A DNA stretch of 64,000 nucleotides from Acidimicrobiales bacterium (lineage in GTDB: Bacteria; Actinomycetota; Acidimicrobiia; Acidimicrobiales; Poriferisodalaceae), in the NCBI GenBank assembly GCA_014239555.1, contig JAAZYR010000002.1:186001-250000 (forward strand), read 5' to 3'. The position numbers and the translations under genes are program-made. Positions within the stretch are counted from its first letter, which is position 1, and each line of letters starts with the position of its first letter. The notes under the pieces are model-generated. The model did no database searches. It had not been told where the DNA came from and saw only the letters and a list, made by a program, of their open reading frames with translations. Below are positions 17,373 through 28,484 of this stretch, in pieces.

Positions 17373-18662
17373 TTAGCTCGGGACAACCATTTGATGTTGA
17401 ATCGGTCCAACATGCAGGTGGCCCACCCGTTCAAGCTCACCTTCCAGACGCAGACTTGGGAGGAGCGGAAGGACCGTTCGGAAGAAGGCCCTCAACTCCC
17501 AACGTGCGAGATGGGCCCCAAGGCAGAAGTGCGCACCATGTCCGAAAGCTAGGTGCTCGTTTGGATAACGAGTCACATCAAACCGGTAAGGCTCGTGGAA
17601 CTGTCGTTCATCGCGGTTGGCTGACGCGTGCCAGATCCCAACGTGATCACCGGCCCGGATTATTTGACCGTCGATTTCGGTGTCTCGGGTGCAGACGCGA
17701 GCAAACTGAATGACAGGAGAAGTCCATCGAAGAATTTCTTCGACACCGTTGTCCAGCATTTCCTTCTCTTCAAGGCGGTCAACCAAGAACGCCAATTCGT
17801 CCGGGTGTTGGAGGAGAGCAATCATTCCTCCAGTGGCTGCGTTCCGGGTCGTCTCATTACCCGCAGCGATCAAAACTCTGATGTACCCCAATAATTGCTG
17901 GGGCGTGAGGGGCTCACTTTCGAGTTCCGATCGAAGAAGAATCGATATCAGATCTGGTCCGCTGCAATCTGTTGCGCGCCGGTCCGCTATCTCTTCCAGG
18001 ATCCACTCCTCAAATTCGATGAACATCCGCCGTCGCATCTCTTTTTTCGTTTCGTTAGCTTTGGCGAAACGCATGAGTTTGGGATCGTCAAAAAAAACAG
18101 CGGTCCAGGCATGCACCTGTTCCCAATCCTCAGGGGATGCGCCGATCATCTCGCAGATCGTGGCTAATGGGAGTTTGACTGCCAGGTCTTCAACTAGGTC
18201 TGCGGTTCCTTCCATCTCCACTTTCTTCGCGAACTCATCTGCATACAACTGCGCATGTTTGATAAGAGATTCTTCTCGGGACCGCATCGCCTTGGGGGTG
18301 AATTCGGGAGCTACTAATCGGCGCATGTCCCAGTGGACGGGACGGTCTGTGTAAATGAAGTCTGGGGGTTCCTCTGGGTCCCATCCGCGCTCTTCCATAC
18401 GGGCGCGGTATCCCTCCCAAAATCGTTGATCTCGTTCGGCAAGGTCGAGTCGTAGCCGGCCTTTCCCATTAGCGAAGGTCTCGTTGTCACCTGAGATTCG
18501 TTTTACATCTGCGTATCGGGTTATCGACCAAAACGGGGTGATTCCTTCGCGTTGGTACCAATAAACAGGGGCCTCGGCACGAAAAAGATCCCACTCTTCC
18601 CACGGATAGCCCTCAGTTCGGTACCTCTCTAAGTCGTGAATTACTGCGTCACTAACATGCAT
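17373..18662 (-). CDS. Cytochrome P450
   Basis: Soluble bacterial class P450 monooxygenase (429 aa). The I-helix oxygen-binding motif is AGNETTRNA, the K-helix ExxR is EEILRW, and the heme-thiolate loop is FGHGAHFCLGAHLARWE. The N-terminal part (TDRPVHWDMRRLVAPEFTPKAM) resembles actinobacterial CYPs acting on steroids or terpenes. The substrate cannot be fixed, and no dedicated ferredoxin is adjacent. It is divergent from the 2-hydroxyacid dehydrogenase gene. Confidence 0.93.
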   Translation of the reverse strand: MHVSDAVIHDLERYRTEGYPWEEWDLFRAEAPVYWYQREGITPFWSITRYADVKRISGDNETFANGKGRLRLDLAERDQRFWEGYRARMEERGWDPEEPPDFIYTDRPVHWDMRRLVAPEFTPKAMRSREESLIKHAQLYADEFAKKVEMEGTADLVEDLAVKLPLATICEMIGASPEDWEQVHAWTAVFFDDPKLMRFAKANETKKEMRRRMFIEFEEWILEEIADRRATDCSGPDLISILLRSELESEPLTPQQLLGYIRVLIAAGNETTRNAATGGMIALLQHPDELAFLVDRLEEKEMLDNGVEEILRWTSPVIQFARVCTRDTEIDGQIIRAGDHVGIWHASANRDERQFHEPYRFDVTRYPNEHLAFGHGAHFCLGAHLARWELRAFFRTVLPLLPSLRLEGELERVGHLHVGPIQHQMVVPS

Positions 18663-18743
18663 GGGCCCTCCCGAAGTTCTCTAAGCGTAATAAGAATGCG
18701 GATTCCAAGTCGGCTCATTGAGTTCTGTAGGAATTAAAATCTG

Positions 18744-19721
18744 GTGATGACTGACCTACCTGTGATTTGGTTCGACCGCGCTCCTGATTCGTCAATAGCC
18801 GGTCTCATCGAAGGACGAGCGATTTCTAGCTGGCCTACCTCTGGTGATCCGCTTGGCGGGATCGGCGACGCTGAGGGAGCCGTCGTTGGCGCTTCCATCG
18901 TCTATAACCGCAACGTTTTTTCGGTTAGCCCCAAATTACGCGTGCTGTCGCGTGCGGGGATCGGATTTGACAACGTGGTGTTGAGTGACGCAACCGAATT
19001 CGGTATCGCCGCGTGCAACACCCCAGATGGTCCAACAATTTCAACAGCCGAGCATGCCTTAGCGTTGATTTTCGCAATCACAAAGGGGTTGAAACAGAGT
19101 GAACATCGTCTCCACCGCCAAGAGGGCAACTATCCGGCCACTCATGATGCTCTAGAACTTGCGGGCGCGTCGCTCACGTTAGTAGGACTGGGAAGGATCG
19201 CTTCTCGAGTGGCAAAAGTTGCGCTTGCCGTTGGAATGCACGTAACCGCATACGACCCATTCGAATCAGATCAAAGATTTGAAGAACTTGGAGTTAGGCG
19301 CGCCCCGAATCTCGCCAAAGCTGTTAGCGAAGCCCAAATTATTTCTGTACACGCTCCTTTATCGGACGACACCCGGCACTTAATTAGTGACGAATTGATT
19401 GATCTAATGGCCGATGGCGTTTTCATAGTGAACACCGCACGAGGAGGCCTCGTTGATGACTCCGCTCTCCTCAAGGCTTTGGAAAGCGGCAAAGTCAGGG
19501 CTGCGGGTTTAGATGTCACCGACCCCGAACCTCTACCTCAGGGACATCCGCTTCTAGAACACGAGAACGTTTTAGTCACACCTCATGTCGCTTCAGCAAC
19601 CGGCGCAGGGCGAAGACGAATTTTTGCTATGGCAATTGAACAAGTCCTGACCGGTCTTTCTGGGTCGAAGCCATCCAATATCCTTAATTCCGAGGTTTGG
19701 CCAGGGCGCAACTCCAAGTAA
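18744..19721 (+). CDS. D-isomer-specific 2-hydroxyacid dehydrogenase
   Basis: NAD-dependent dehydrogenase of the phosphoglycerate/glyoxylate/hydroxypyruvate reductase family (325 aa). The Rossmann motif is LTLVGLGRIASRVAKVA. The catalytic Arg is in NTARGGLVDDSALL, the Glu in DVTDPEPLPQGHPL, and the His in VLVTPHVASATGAG. There is no ACT domain, so it is not a typical SerA. GTG 18744 and ATG 18747 are equally plausible starts after AGGAATTAAAAT. It ends 53 bases upstream of the FAD oxidase, and the two may share a transcript. Confidence 0.88.
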   Translation: MMTDLPVIWFDRAPDSSIAGLIEGRAISSWPTSGDPLGGIGDAEGAVVGASIVYNRNVFSVSPKLRVLSRAGIGFDNVVLSDATEFGIAACNTPDGPTISTAEHALALIFAITKGLKQSEHRLHRQEGNYPATHDALELAGASLTLVGLGRIASRVAKVALAVGMHVTAYDPFESDQRFEELGVRRAPNLAKAVSEAQIISVHAPLSDDTRHLISDELIDLMADGVFIVNTARGGLVDDSALLKALESGKVRAAGLDVTDPEPLPQGHPLLEHENVLVTPHVASATGAGRRRIFAMAIEQVLTGLSGSKPSNILNSEVWPGRNSK

Positions 19722-19774
19722 CGAACCCGTCGACCCAACTTGTTACAGACATTTTCGGTTCTAAGCTCAACAAC

Positions 19775-20950
19775 ATGGCGGAATGGAAGAACTGGTCGGG
19801 GAAACTTTCCGCTAATCCGCAACGCATCGTCCAAGTAGGCACCGTCGACGCAATCCGAAGCGAACTATTGGCTGCACGAAACGGCGGCTGGACCGTGCGG
19901 ACCGCAGGGACAACCCATTCCCACTACCCCTTATTGCCAACCGACGGAGTAATTCTCGACACTCGTCCACTTTCAGGACTCGTGTCCGTCGACGCGGACG
20001 CAATGACCGCGACATTCCGTGCTGGGACCAAGATCCACGCGTGTGGCCGCCCCTTGTTAGAGCACGGTCTCGGTCTCCTAAATCAAGGGGACATAGATCA
20101 GCAATCGGTGGGTGGTGCTATAGCGACAGGGACCCACGGTACGGGAGTCGACCTTGGCAGTTTTTCAAGCGCAGTAACCGAACTATTAATCCTCCTAGTC
20201 GACGGGTCAGTAGTGACTTGCACCCCTGACCGTGAACCGGATCTCTTTGAAGCGGCACGCCTTTCGTTAGGGGCAGTTGGGGTGATTCTTGAAGTTACTC
20301 TCCAAGTTCGCGAGGCCTACCGACTTGAGGAGCAGCGGTGGCTGGAGCCTTTCGAAAGTGTTATGGAAAGAATTGACGAGTTAGTGACCGCCACTCGACA
20401 CTTCGAATATTTTTGGTATCCGGGTCAAGATCGCGCAATCTGCAAATCAATCGACATCACCGAAGAACCCAGCCGCTATCCCTTGGGAGATGAGGGCCAA
20501 AGATTGGCGTGGGGTTTCGAGGTTCTCCCCAACCAGCGTCTCGATCCACATACCGAGATGGAGTATTCAATCGCGACCGAACGTGGACCGTCTTGTGTTG
20601 CCGAAATCAAGAACCTGCTTTCAAGCAACCACCCCGATGTTCTCTGGCCAATTGAGTACCGCACAGTGGCGGCGGACAACGTTTGGCTCTCTCCAGCGCG
20701 AGGGCGAGCGACTGTGACGGTGTCGATTCACGAAGACGTAGAACGAGACGAAACCGCATATTACAAAGACGCTGAAACAGTGTTCCGTGCGCATGGGGGA
20801 CGACCCCATTGGGGCAAAGTGCATTATCTATCGGGCGAGGACCTGGCCGCTGATTACGACCATTGGCAAGACTGGTGGCGTGTTCGAGACGAAGTCGATC
20901 CCACTGGCGTACTTTTGAACGACGTCCTAGGCAAGCTACGGACGTCGTGA
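19775..20950 (+). CDS. FAD-linked aldonolactone oxidase (D-arabinono-1,4-lactone oxidase type)
   Basis: VAO-family flavoprotein (391 aa from the ATG at 19775). The N-terminus has WKNWSGKLSANPQRIV and the flavin-binding AGTTHSHYPLLPTDG. The substrate domain ends with the ALO signature RPHWGKVHYL and DPTGVLLNDVLGKL. An upstream extension to 19697 overlaps the dehydrogenase gene and is not family-like. It probably oxidises a sugar lactone or polyol with O2. Its stop overlaps the GTG of the helicase gene (GTGA). Confidence 0.87.
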   Translation: MAEWKNWSGKLSANPQRIVQVGTVDAIRSELLAARNGGWTVRTAGTTHSHYPLLPTDGVILDTRPLSGLVSVDADAMTATFRAGTKIHACGRPLLEHGLGLLNQGDIDQQSVGGAIATGTHGTGVDLGSFSSAVTELLILLVDGSVVTCTPDREPDLFEAARLSLGAVGVILEVTLQVREAYRLEEQRWLEPFESVMERIDELVTATRHFEYFWYPGQDRAICKSIDITEEPSRYPLGDEGQRLAWGFEVLPNQRLDPHTEMEYSIATERGPSCVAEIKNLLSSNHPDVLWPIEYRTVAADNVWLSPARGRATVTVSIHEDVERDETAYYKDAETVFRAHGGRPHWGKVHYLSGEDLAADYDHWQDWWRVRDEVDPTGVLLNDVLGKLRTS

Positions 20951-23457
20951 GCGATTCACGATTGCTCACCTATATTCCCGAAAAAGTTGACTCAGGCAAT
21001 CTGCTCGATGGTTTCCTGGCGTGGGCTAGTGCAGCAAATATCGAGTTGTACGAGGCCCAAGAAGAAGCAATCCTGGAAGTCTTCTCTGGTTATCACGTGA
21101 TCCTCACGACCCCTACTGGCTCGGGAAAATCACTAGTCGCAACAGCGGCTCACTTCGAAGCCATAGCTCACGGCAAGCGTTGTTGGTACACCGCCCCGAT
21201 CAAAGCCCTGGTTTCTGAAAAGTTTTTCTCTCTTTGTAAAGAGTTCGGCTCAGACAACGTCGGAATGATCACCGGAGACGCATCAGTCAATCCTGATGCG
21301 CCAATTGTTTGCTGCACTCAAGAAATCTTGGCAAATCTCGCACTTAGGCACGGATCGGACGCCCCGGTTGACACCGCAGTTATGGACGAATTCCATTACT
21401 ACTCAGACAGAGACCGCGGATGGGCATGGCAAGTACCTCTCATGGAGTTGCAGAAAACGCAGTTTGTTTTGATGAGCGCGACTCTCGGCCCAGCTGAGTT
21501 TTTTCTCCACGACTTAGAAACTCGCAGCAAGCGCTCCGCTGTGGAGGTAACTGGAACTACCCGACCCGTTCCGCTCGAATGGAGCTACCGCGAGACGACA
21601 CTTCTCGAATCGATTCGTGACCTCATCCAAATGGACCGGGCACCCATTTATATTGTCCACTTCACTCAAAGGGCGGCCGCGGAACGCGCTCAAGCGCTGA
21701 CGAGTTTGGACGTGTTGACTCGCGAAGAAAAACAAAAAATTCGTGAAGAACTTTCTAATTTCCGCTTTGACTCGCCGTTTGGGAAAGACGTCGCCAGATT
21801 TGTGAAAGCAGGAATTGGAGTCCATCACGCAGGGCTTCTGCCCAAATATCGGTTGCTGGTTGAGCGTCTGGCCCAAGAAGGCTTACTGAAACTGATTTGC
21901 GGTACCGACACGTTGGGTGTCGGCGTGAATGTGCCGATCAGAACAGTTCTGTTCTCACAGTTGTGCAAATTTGACGGGCACGGGACTGCGATTCTGACCG
22001 TTCGAGATTTCCAGCAAATTGCCGGGCGCGCTGGTCGCAAGGGCTTTGATGATGAGGGATTCGTGTGGTGTCAAGCTCCGGAACACCATGTGGAAAATTT
22101 AAAAGCATTGGAGAAAGCTGCCGAGGACCCCAAGAAACGCCGAAAGGTACAACGCAAAAAACCTCCAGAACGGGGTTACGCGCACTGGGACGAAAAGACT
22201 TTTGAGCGGTTGCGTACTGGACAACCAGAACTTCTGTCCTCAAATTTTCGCGTGTCCCATTCGATGTTGCTGAATGTGTTGGACCGCCCCGGAAATGGGT
22301 GCGCTGCTTTGCGCAGGATCTTGACCGACAATCATGAGTCGCGGCCACAGCAACGGAAACACATTCGTCAGGCCATCGGCATGTATCGCTCATTAGTTTC
22401 AGCAGGAATAGTAGAAACTCTCGACGAGCCAGACATTGAAAACCGATTGGTAAGAGTCAACATCGACTTACAAGCAGAGTTCGACCTCACAGGGGCACTT
22501 TCACCGTTCGTACCCGATGCAGTCGAGCTTCTTGATCACGAGGATATTAATTACGCTCTCGATGTTCTCACGGTGGTCGAATCTGTCTTGGAGAATCCCG
22601 GCGTCGTTTTAGCGAAACAACGCGACAAAGCACGCGACGAACTGTTCGTAGAACTCAAGCGTGAAGGGGTCGACTACGAAGAGCGCCTCGCCCGACTTGA
22701 CGAAGTTGAGTGGCCAAAACCACGCAAGGAGTTCCTTTATGCGACCTTTGATGCGTGGGCGGTCCACCATCCATGGTTAGGCCAGGAGAATCTGCGACCG
22801 AAATCTATTGTGCGCGATCTGTACGAACGAGCGATGACGTTTCGCGAATACGTCAACTACTACGGCATAAAAGGGTCAGAAGGAGTTTTGCTCAGATATT
22901 TGACTGACGCGTTCAAGGGGTTAAAAAAAACGGTCCCAGATAGTTCGTGGACTTCGGAGCTGGAGGACTTATTTGAATGGCTTGGTGCACTGGTTCGCCA
23001 AGTCGACAGCAGCCTTCTCGACGAGTGGGAACGGCTACAAAATCCTGAACCGCTCAGTGAGGAAATTCGTCCTCAAGTAATTGACGTCACTACACAGACC
23101 CGGGCCTTCCAAGTGATGATCCGTAACGCCACATTTCGTTGGATTCAATTGCTTTCCCGAGACGACTACGCGGGTCTCGCTCAAGAAGCTGAGGGCGATT
23201 TATCGGATCCCGGAAGAGTCAAAGAAGTTCTTAGTTCATATTGGGACGACTTCAGCGAAGTGATGACCGACGCTGACGCTCGTTCAGCTCACTGGATGGT
23301 AGAAACCGCGAGGGATCAAAGCCAGGTGATCGTTGAACAAATCGTGTGCGACCCGGACGGCTTTAACGAGTGGCGACTTCGCGGTGTGGTCGAGATTGAA
23401 GCCTCTCGTGAAGCGGGTGAAGCTGTAGTGAAGTTGACGGACATCATCAAACTTTGA
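20947..23457 (+). CDS. Ski2-like DEAD/DEAH-box helicase with DUF3516-type C-terminus
   Basis: ATP-dependent RNA or DNA helicase of 836 residues. Motif I is TPTGSGKS, motif II DEFH (AVMDEFHYY), motif III LMSATL, and motif VI QIAGRAGRKG. A long all-helical C-terminal half (from about residue 400) fits the actinobacterial Ski2-like helicases with a DUF3516 domain. Start is GTG 20947, overlapping the upstream TGA. The frame is open 28 codons earlier but inside the oxidase gene. The role in RNA turnover or repair is inferred from the family. Confidence 0.88.
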   Translation: MSDSRLLTYIPEKVDSGNLLDGFLAWASAANIELYEAQEEAILEVFSGYHVILTTPTGSGKSLVATAAHFEAIAHGKRCWYTAPIKALVSEKFFSLCKEFGSDNVGMITGDASVNPDAPIVCCTQEILANLALRHGSDAPVDTAVMDEFHYYSDRDRGWAWQVPLMELQKTQFVLMSATLGPAEFFLHDLETRSKRSAVEVTGTTRPVPLEWSYRETTLLESIRDLIQMDRAPIYIVHFTQRAAAERAQALTSLDVLTREEKQKIREELSNFRFDSPFGKDVARFVKAGIGVHHAGLLPKYRLLVERLAQEGLLKLICGTDTLGVGVNVPIRTVLFSQLCKFDGHGTAILTVRDFQQIAGRAGRKGFDDEGFVWCQAPEHHVENLKALEKAAEDPKKRRKVQRKKPPERGYAHWDEKTFERLRTGQPELLSSNFRVSHSMLLNVLDRPGNGCAALRRILTDNHESRPQQRKHIRQAIGMYRSLVSAGIVETLDEPDIENRLVRVNIDLQAEFDLTGALSPFVPDAVELLDHEDINYALDVLTVVESVLENPGVVLAKQRDKARDELFVELKREGVDYEERLARLDEVEWPKPRKEFLYATFDAWAVHHPWLGQENLRPKSIVRDLYERAMTFREYVNYYGIKGSEGVLLRYLTDAFKGLKKTVPDSSWTSELEDLFEWLGALVRQVDSSLLDEWERLQNPEPLSEEIRPQVIDVTTQTRAFQVMIRNATFRWIQLLSRDDYAGLAQEAEGDLSDPGRVKEVLSSYWDDFSEVMTDADARSAHWMVETARDQSQVIVEQIVCDPDGFNEWRLRGVVEIEASREAGEAVVKLTDIIKL

Positions 23458-23466
23458 ACAACCGAC

Positions 23467-25109
<1,643 letters not shown>

Positions 25110-25137
25110 CTACCGTAGGCCCGACGAGAGGAGCAGC

Positions 25138-26313
25138 ATGGCTGACTTTCAGCAACGAGGGCCCATCACAACGCTGCACCGCTTAACCACGAATGCCCAG
25201 TCAGAGGCCGCTTCCTCGCTTTCAGATTCCAACGTTGGGAACCGAGTGGCGTTGATCCTTCCATGTTTGATTACCGAATTCGACGGCACGGCTTTACCCA
25301 AAATTGTGCATCAAATTTCTACCCTTGATTGGCTGGGCAGAGTGATTGTGGGAATTGATGGAGGAACCAAAAGTTCTTTTCTCGATGCTGAACAGTTGTT
25401 TGCCTCGCTCCCACAAAAGACCACGGTCATCTGGAATGACAGCCCCACAATGGGCGCTTTCAACCGCAGGGTCGGTGTCGCTCCGAAACCTGGAAAAGGC
25501 AGCAATCTATGGCGATGTATTGGCGTCGTCGCTGCATTCGGCGACATTGACACGATCGTCGTCCATGACGCCGACATCTCGACTTACGAATCTTCATTTA
25601 TCGCCAGACTGGCCCATCCAATTGTCGACGAGCGACTTGGGTTTGACTTCGTTAAAGGTTTCTATCCCCGTTTTGACAACGATGGACTTAACGGCCGGGT
25701 AACCCGATTGTTGGTGGGACCTTTGCTGGAGTCGTTGGCTTCGTCGGAGCAGGCAAAGCAAGACGTGTCGTATCTGCAGTCGTTTAGGTATCCCCTCGCC
25801 GGAGAATTTGCTACGCGTTTGTCGGTAGCGACTTCACTGGCTATCCCTGAGCACTGGGGCGTGGATATTTCCTTACTTATGGCAGCACGGGCCTCGAAGT
25901 GCCGCATCGCGCAAACTGATCTAACCGACAATTACGACCACAAACATCAAGGTCTTTCATTGGAACACCCTGAGTCAGGCCTGCACCGCATGGCCCGCGA
26001 CGTCATCAGCACAACACTTTCCCTTTGTGGAGTTGCAGCCGTAGATGCAGATGACTTCGATCGCAGAGCCAGCGAAGCCATCGCCTCTCATCGAGCTAAC
26101 GCGATAAGTAATTCATTACCCTTCGATGACGCTCAAGAAGAGTCCGCAGTTGCATTGTTCTGCAAGTTGATTCGCGAGAAGCCTTCCCATTTGTCAGCTG
26201 ATTTGCCGGCTTGGGATCAGCTTGAAGAACAATTCTCCAACTGTCTTGCAGAATTAAAGTCGGCGGTGGAAAGCCAAAGCACTGTGCCCGGATCAAGAGA
26301 AATTTCGCCATGA
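25138..26313 (+). CDS. Glucosyl-3-phosphoglycerate synthase-like glycosyltransferase (GT81)
   Basis: Retaining GT-A glycosyltransferase (391 aa) resembling GpgS, which makes glucosyl-3-phosphoglycerate, the precursor of the compatible solute glucosylglycerate. The donor site DxD is in TIVVHDADISTY, and GFDFVKGFYPR, YPLAGEFATR and HWGVDISLLMAA match the GpgS core. The ATG at 25138 has GAGGAGCAGC upstream. The frame continues into guaB but without similarity. It faces a GH13 phosphorylase whose 3' end overlaps it by 97 bases. Together they suggest synthesis and recycling of glucosylglycerate. No GpgP phosphatase is seen nearby. Confidence 0.82.
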   Translation: MADFQQRGPITTLHRLTTNAQSEAASSLSDSNVGNRVALILPCLITEFDGTALPKIVHQISTLDWLGRVIVGIDGGTKSSFLDAEQLFASLPQKTTVIWNDSPTMGAFNRRVGVAPKPGKGSNLWRCIGVVAAFGDIDTIVVHDADISTYESSFIARLAHPIVDERLGFDFVKGFYPRFDNDGLNGRVTRLLVGPLLESLASSEQAKQDVSYLQSFRYPLAGEFATRLSVATSLAIPEHWGVDISLLMAARASKCRIAQTDLTDNYDHKHQGLSLEHPESGLHRMARDVISTTLSLCGVAAVDADDFDRRASEAIASHRANAISNSLPFDDAQEESAVALFCKLIREKPSHLSADLPAWDQLEEQFSNCLAELKSAVESQSTVPGSREISP

Positions 26314-27887
26314 AGGATCTGTTCTGTAAGTAGATCCAGATTCGGCTGAGAAAGTCGATAGGGGATCTTTGAAAACCCAAAGTTCGTCACAACTGTGACG
26401 AGGTCGTTCCCTTCGCCTCGAACAAACCCAAACAAAGGCGACGGCAAATTCAACACGATTTGATCGGCATCGGGGTGAAACGCTGGAAGCCTGCGTCGTA
26501 TCGCCAAGCGACGCGCAAGTTCCTCGCGCGCTAAACGACGCGGTCCTGTCCAACTTTGGGATCGATCGGTGAGCGTTCGTTTGGGTCGGTTAATCGCTCG
26601 CGCGTGACCACTATCTTGAACTGCTTTTATGTCGTTAGGTTCACCTTCGACAGCTGGTAGATAAAACGCCGGAACTCCTTGAAGACTCGCCAGAACGGTG
26701 TGACCAGTGAGTAGTCGGTCCAAACCAAACAGCGATGCTGGTGCAACATTGAATTCATAGGGCCGAATCCTTTCTGGTGTTGTGTGGCCCGTCCAAGTTC
26801 CGTTTGCTCGCTCGGTTGCGGCTATCAACGTTTCAATTTCAGATTCGTCTAACAGATCTTCCACGGGGCGAACCCCGATTCCGTCGTGACTAGCGAGAAA
26901 GTTGAGAAACGTCGTGCCTTCAGGTGGCTGCTCCGACTCCCGGAGCCAGGGAGTGATCCGTTCGCTTGAACCGGTTATGAGTGCATGTGTGAGGAGAGGT
27001 GCGAGGGTGAAGTTGTAGGCAAGGTGCGCCTGCTTTCCGTCGCGCAGGTAGGACAAGTTCTCTGCATGGGGCACGTTGGTCTCGCTGATCAAGAGAGCGT
27101 CAGGACACCGCCACTCCAAAAGGTCACGTAGGAGACGAACGAGCTCATGTGTTTCTTCCAAATGCACGCATGTTGTGCCGAGACGTTTGTGCGCGTACGC
27201 CACGGCGTCAAGCCGAATCCATCGAACGCCGGCCTCAAGTAAACGGTGCAGCGTTCTTAAGGTTTCTAGGAGAACTTCTGGTTCCGCCCAATTGACATCA
27301 ACTTGGTCAGAGCTGAATGTGCACCACAGATGTTTGACACCGTTGGTTGTCTCGCAGGGAATTAACAATTCTGTAGTTCGCGGGCGTACGACGGCCGAGA
27401 GGTCGGTGTCAGGCGATGCAGTCAATAAACATCGGCAGCCTGGGTCGATGTCATTTCGAAATTCTTCGACCCATCGGTGAGAGGCGCTTACATGGTTCAG
27501 CACAAGGTCCGCCATGATTCGACTGTTCGCCGATATCGATGCGATGTTTCTCCAACCGCCGAACTCTTCAGCAACTTCGCAATGATCTATAACGGCGAAC
27601 CCGTCATCTGAACTAGAAGGAAAGAACGGGAGGATGTGAATCGTGGAAAATGCGTCATCCAACTCTGACAAAACACTCTCGAGGGTCGCCAGAGGCGGTT
27701 GGTCATGGTGACTAATTTGGTCAGGATATGCAATAAGTACGACATCGTTTTCAGACCAACGATCCCCTCCGGCTGAGGCGATCGGGTCGCCCAACGCTGA
27801 CATGCATCGTTCGAGCAGTGCGTCAACGTCAAAGTCGCTGTACAGCAATCGAAGTCGCTGACGTATCCGCTCTTTTTGAGACGTCAT
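26217..27887 (-). CDS. GH13 glucosylglycerate/sucrose phosphorylase
   Basis: GH13 subfamily 18-like sugar phosphorylase (556 aa). The catalytic Asp nucleophile is in VRWIRLDAVAYAHKRLGT, the Glu acid/base in LLISETNVPH, and the third carboxylate in FLASHDGIGV. QISHHDQPPL and IHILPFFPSSSDDGF are typical of sucrose phosphorylase relatives. Because it faces a GpgS-like gene, glucosylglycerate phosphorylase is the more likely activity (inference); sucrose or glucosylglycerol are alternatives. I chose ATG 27887. A TTG at 27914 overlapping the peroxiredoxin stop is possible, so the two genes are probably co-transcribed. Confidence 0.85.
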   Translation of the reverse strand: MTSQKERIRQRLRLLYSDFDVDALLERCMSALGDPIASAGGDRWSENDVVLIAYPDQISHHDQPPLATLESVLSELDDAFSTIHILPFFPSSSDDGFAVIDHCEVAEEFGGWRNIASISANSRIMADLVLNHVSASHRWVEEFRNDIDPGCRCLLTASPDTDLSAVVRPRTTELLIPCETTNGVKHLWCTFSSDQVDVNWAEPEVLLETLRTLHRLLEAGVRWIRLDAVAYAHKRLGTTCVHLEETHELVRLLRDLLEWRCPDALLISETNVPHAENLSYLRDGKQAHLAYNFTLAPLLTHALITGSSERITPWLRESEQPPEGTTFLNFLASHDGIGVRPVEDLLDESEIETLIAATERANGTWTGHTTPERIRPYEFNVAPASLFGLDRLLTGHTVLASLQGVPAFYLPAVEGEPNDIKAVQDSGHARAINRPKRTLTDRSQSWTGPRRLAREELARRLAIRRRLPAFHPDADQIVLNLPSPLFGFVRGEGNDLVTVVTNFGFSKIPYRLSQPNLDLLTEQILHGEISLDPGTVLWLSTADFNSARQLENCSSS

Positions 27888-27910
27888 GGCACCGCCTGAC
27901 GCCCCGCCGC

Positions 27911-28378
27911 TCAACTGAAACTATTGATGTCGTTTAAGACCTCTTGAGCGTGTTCTGAAAGATCCGGGGAGTCCCTGAAGTCGTACGACTTGGCGATTAG
28001 CCCATCGGGACCAATCAAATAGCTAGCTCGGCGAGGCCATCCTGCCGCTTTGTGGTCAGCTGGTCGAGCAACTTCATAAGCAGCGCCAGCCTCACGCGCA
28101 GGATCCGCGAGCAACCGATATGGGAAGCTCTCACTGTCCGCGAATACCTTTTGTTCTTCGACTGTGTCGAATGAGGCACCCAAAATTACGGCATTGGCTG
28201 ATTCAAACTCTGGGGCTCGATCACGGAGCCCCTGTCCTTCAAGAGTTCAACCAGGTGTCGACGCTTTCGGATACCACCACAACAACACCCATTGACCCGC
28301 GAAATCATTCAACGAAACTTGGTCGCCGTTCTGGTCGGGCAGAGTAAACGCAGGCGCAGAAGCTCCAACTTCAAGCAT
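27911..28378 (-). CDS. Selenoperoxiredoxin, BCP/PrxQ type (Sec at in-frame TGA 28249-28247)
   Basis: Thiol peroxidase that looks truncated unless the TGA at 28249-28247 is read as Sec. It then gives a complete 155-residue peroxiredoxin: MLEVGASAPAFTLPD, FAGQWVLLWWYPKASTPG, U44, TLEGQGLRD. Sec is exactly the peroxidatic residue of the TPGC motif. The position five residues later, where BCP proteins have the resolving Cys, is Gln49, and the protein contains no Cys at all. It must therefore be a 1-Sec enzyme recycled by an external thiol. The conserved Arg is in WPRRASYLI. The ATG at 28378 has GGAAGGA upstream. A strong hairpin follows the Sec codon. Confidence 0.93.
28207..28246 (-). promoter_or_regulatory. 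SECIS-like hairpin of the selenoperoxiredoxin gene
   Basis: Starts on the base after the Sec TGA. The inner stem is perfect: GGGGCUC pairs with GAGCCCC (28232-28226 with 28218-28212) around the loop CGUGAUC. An outer ACUCU/AGAGU helix (28246-28242 with 28211-28207) also pairs perfectly. The inner stem begins 15 bases after the TGA and the loop starts CGU, as at the other three Sec sites. Confidence 0.8.
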
Positions 28379-28484
28379 TCGAATCCTTCCAAATGTGCAC
28401 CCCGGAGACTAGAGGTATTTGCCCTGAATAGCACGCAGCAACTGCGGGGCCACTGCTTCCCTGCCTGGGCTCTAAGGTTTCCTC

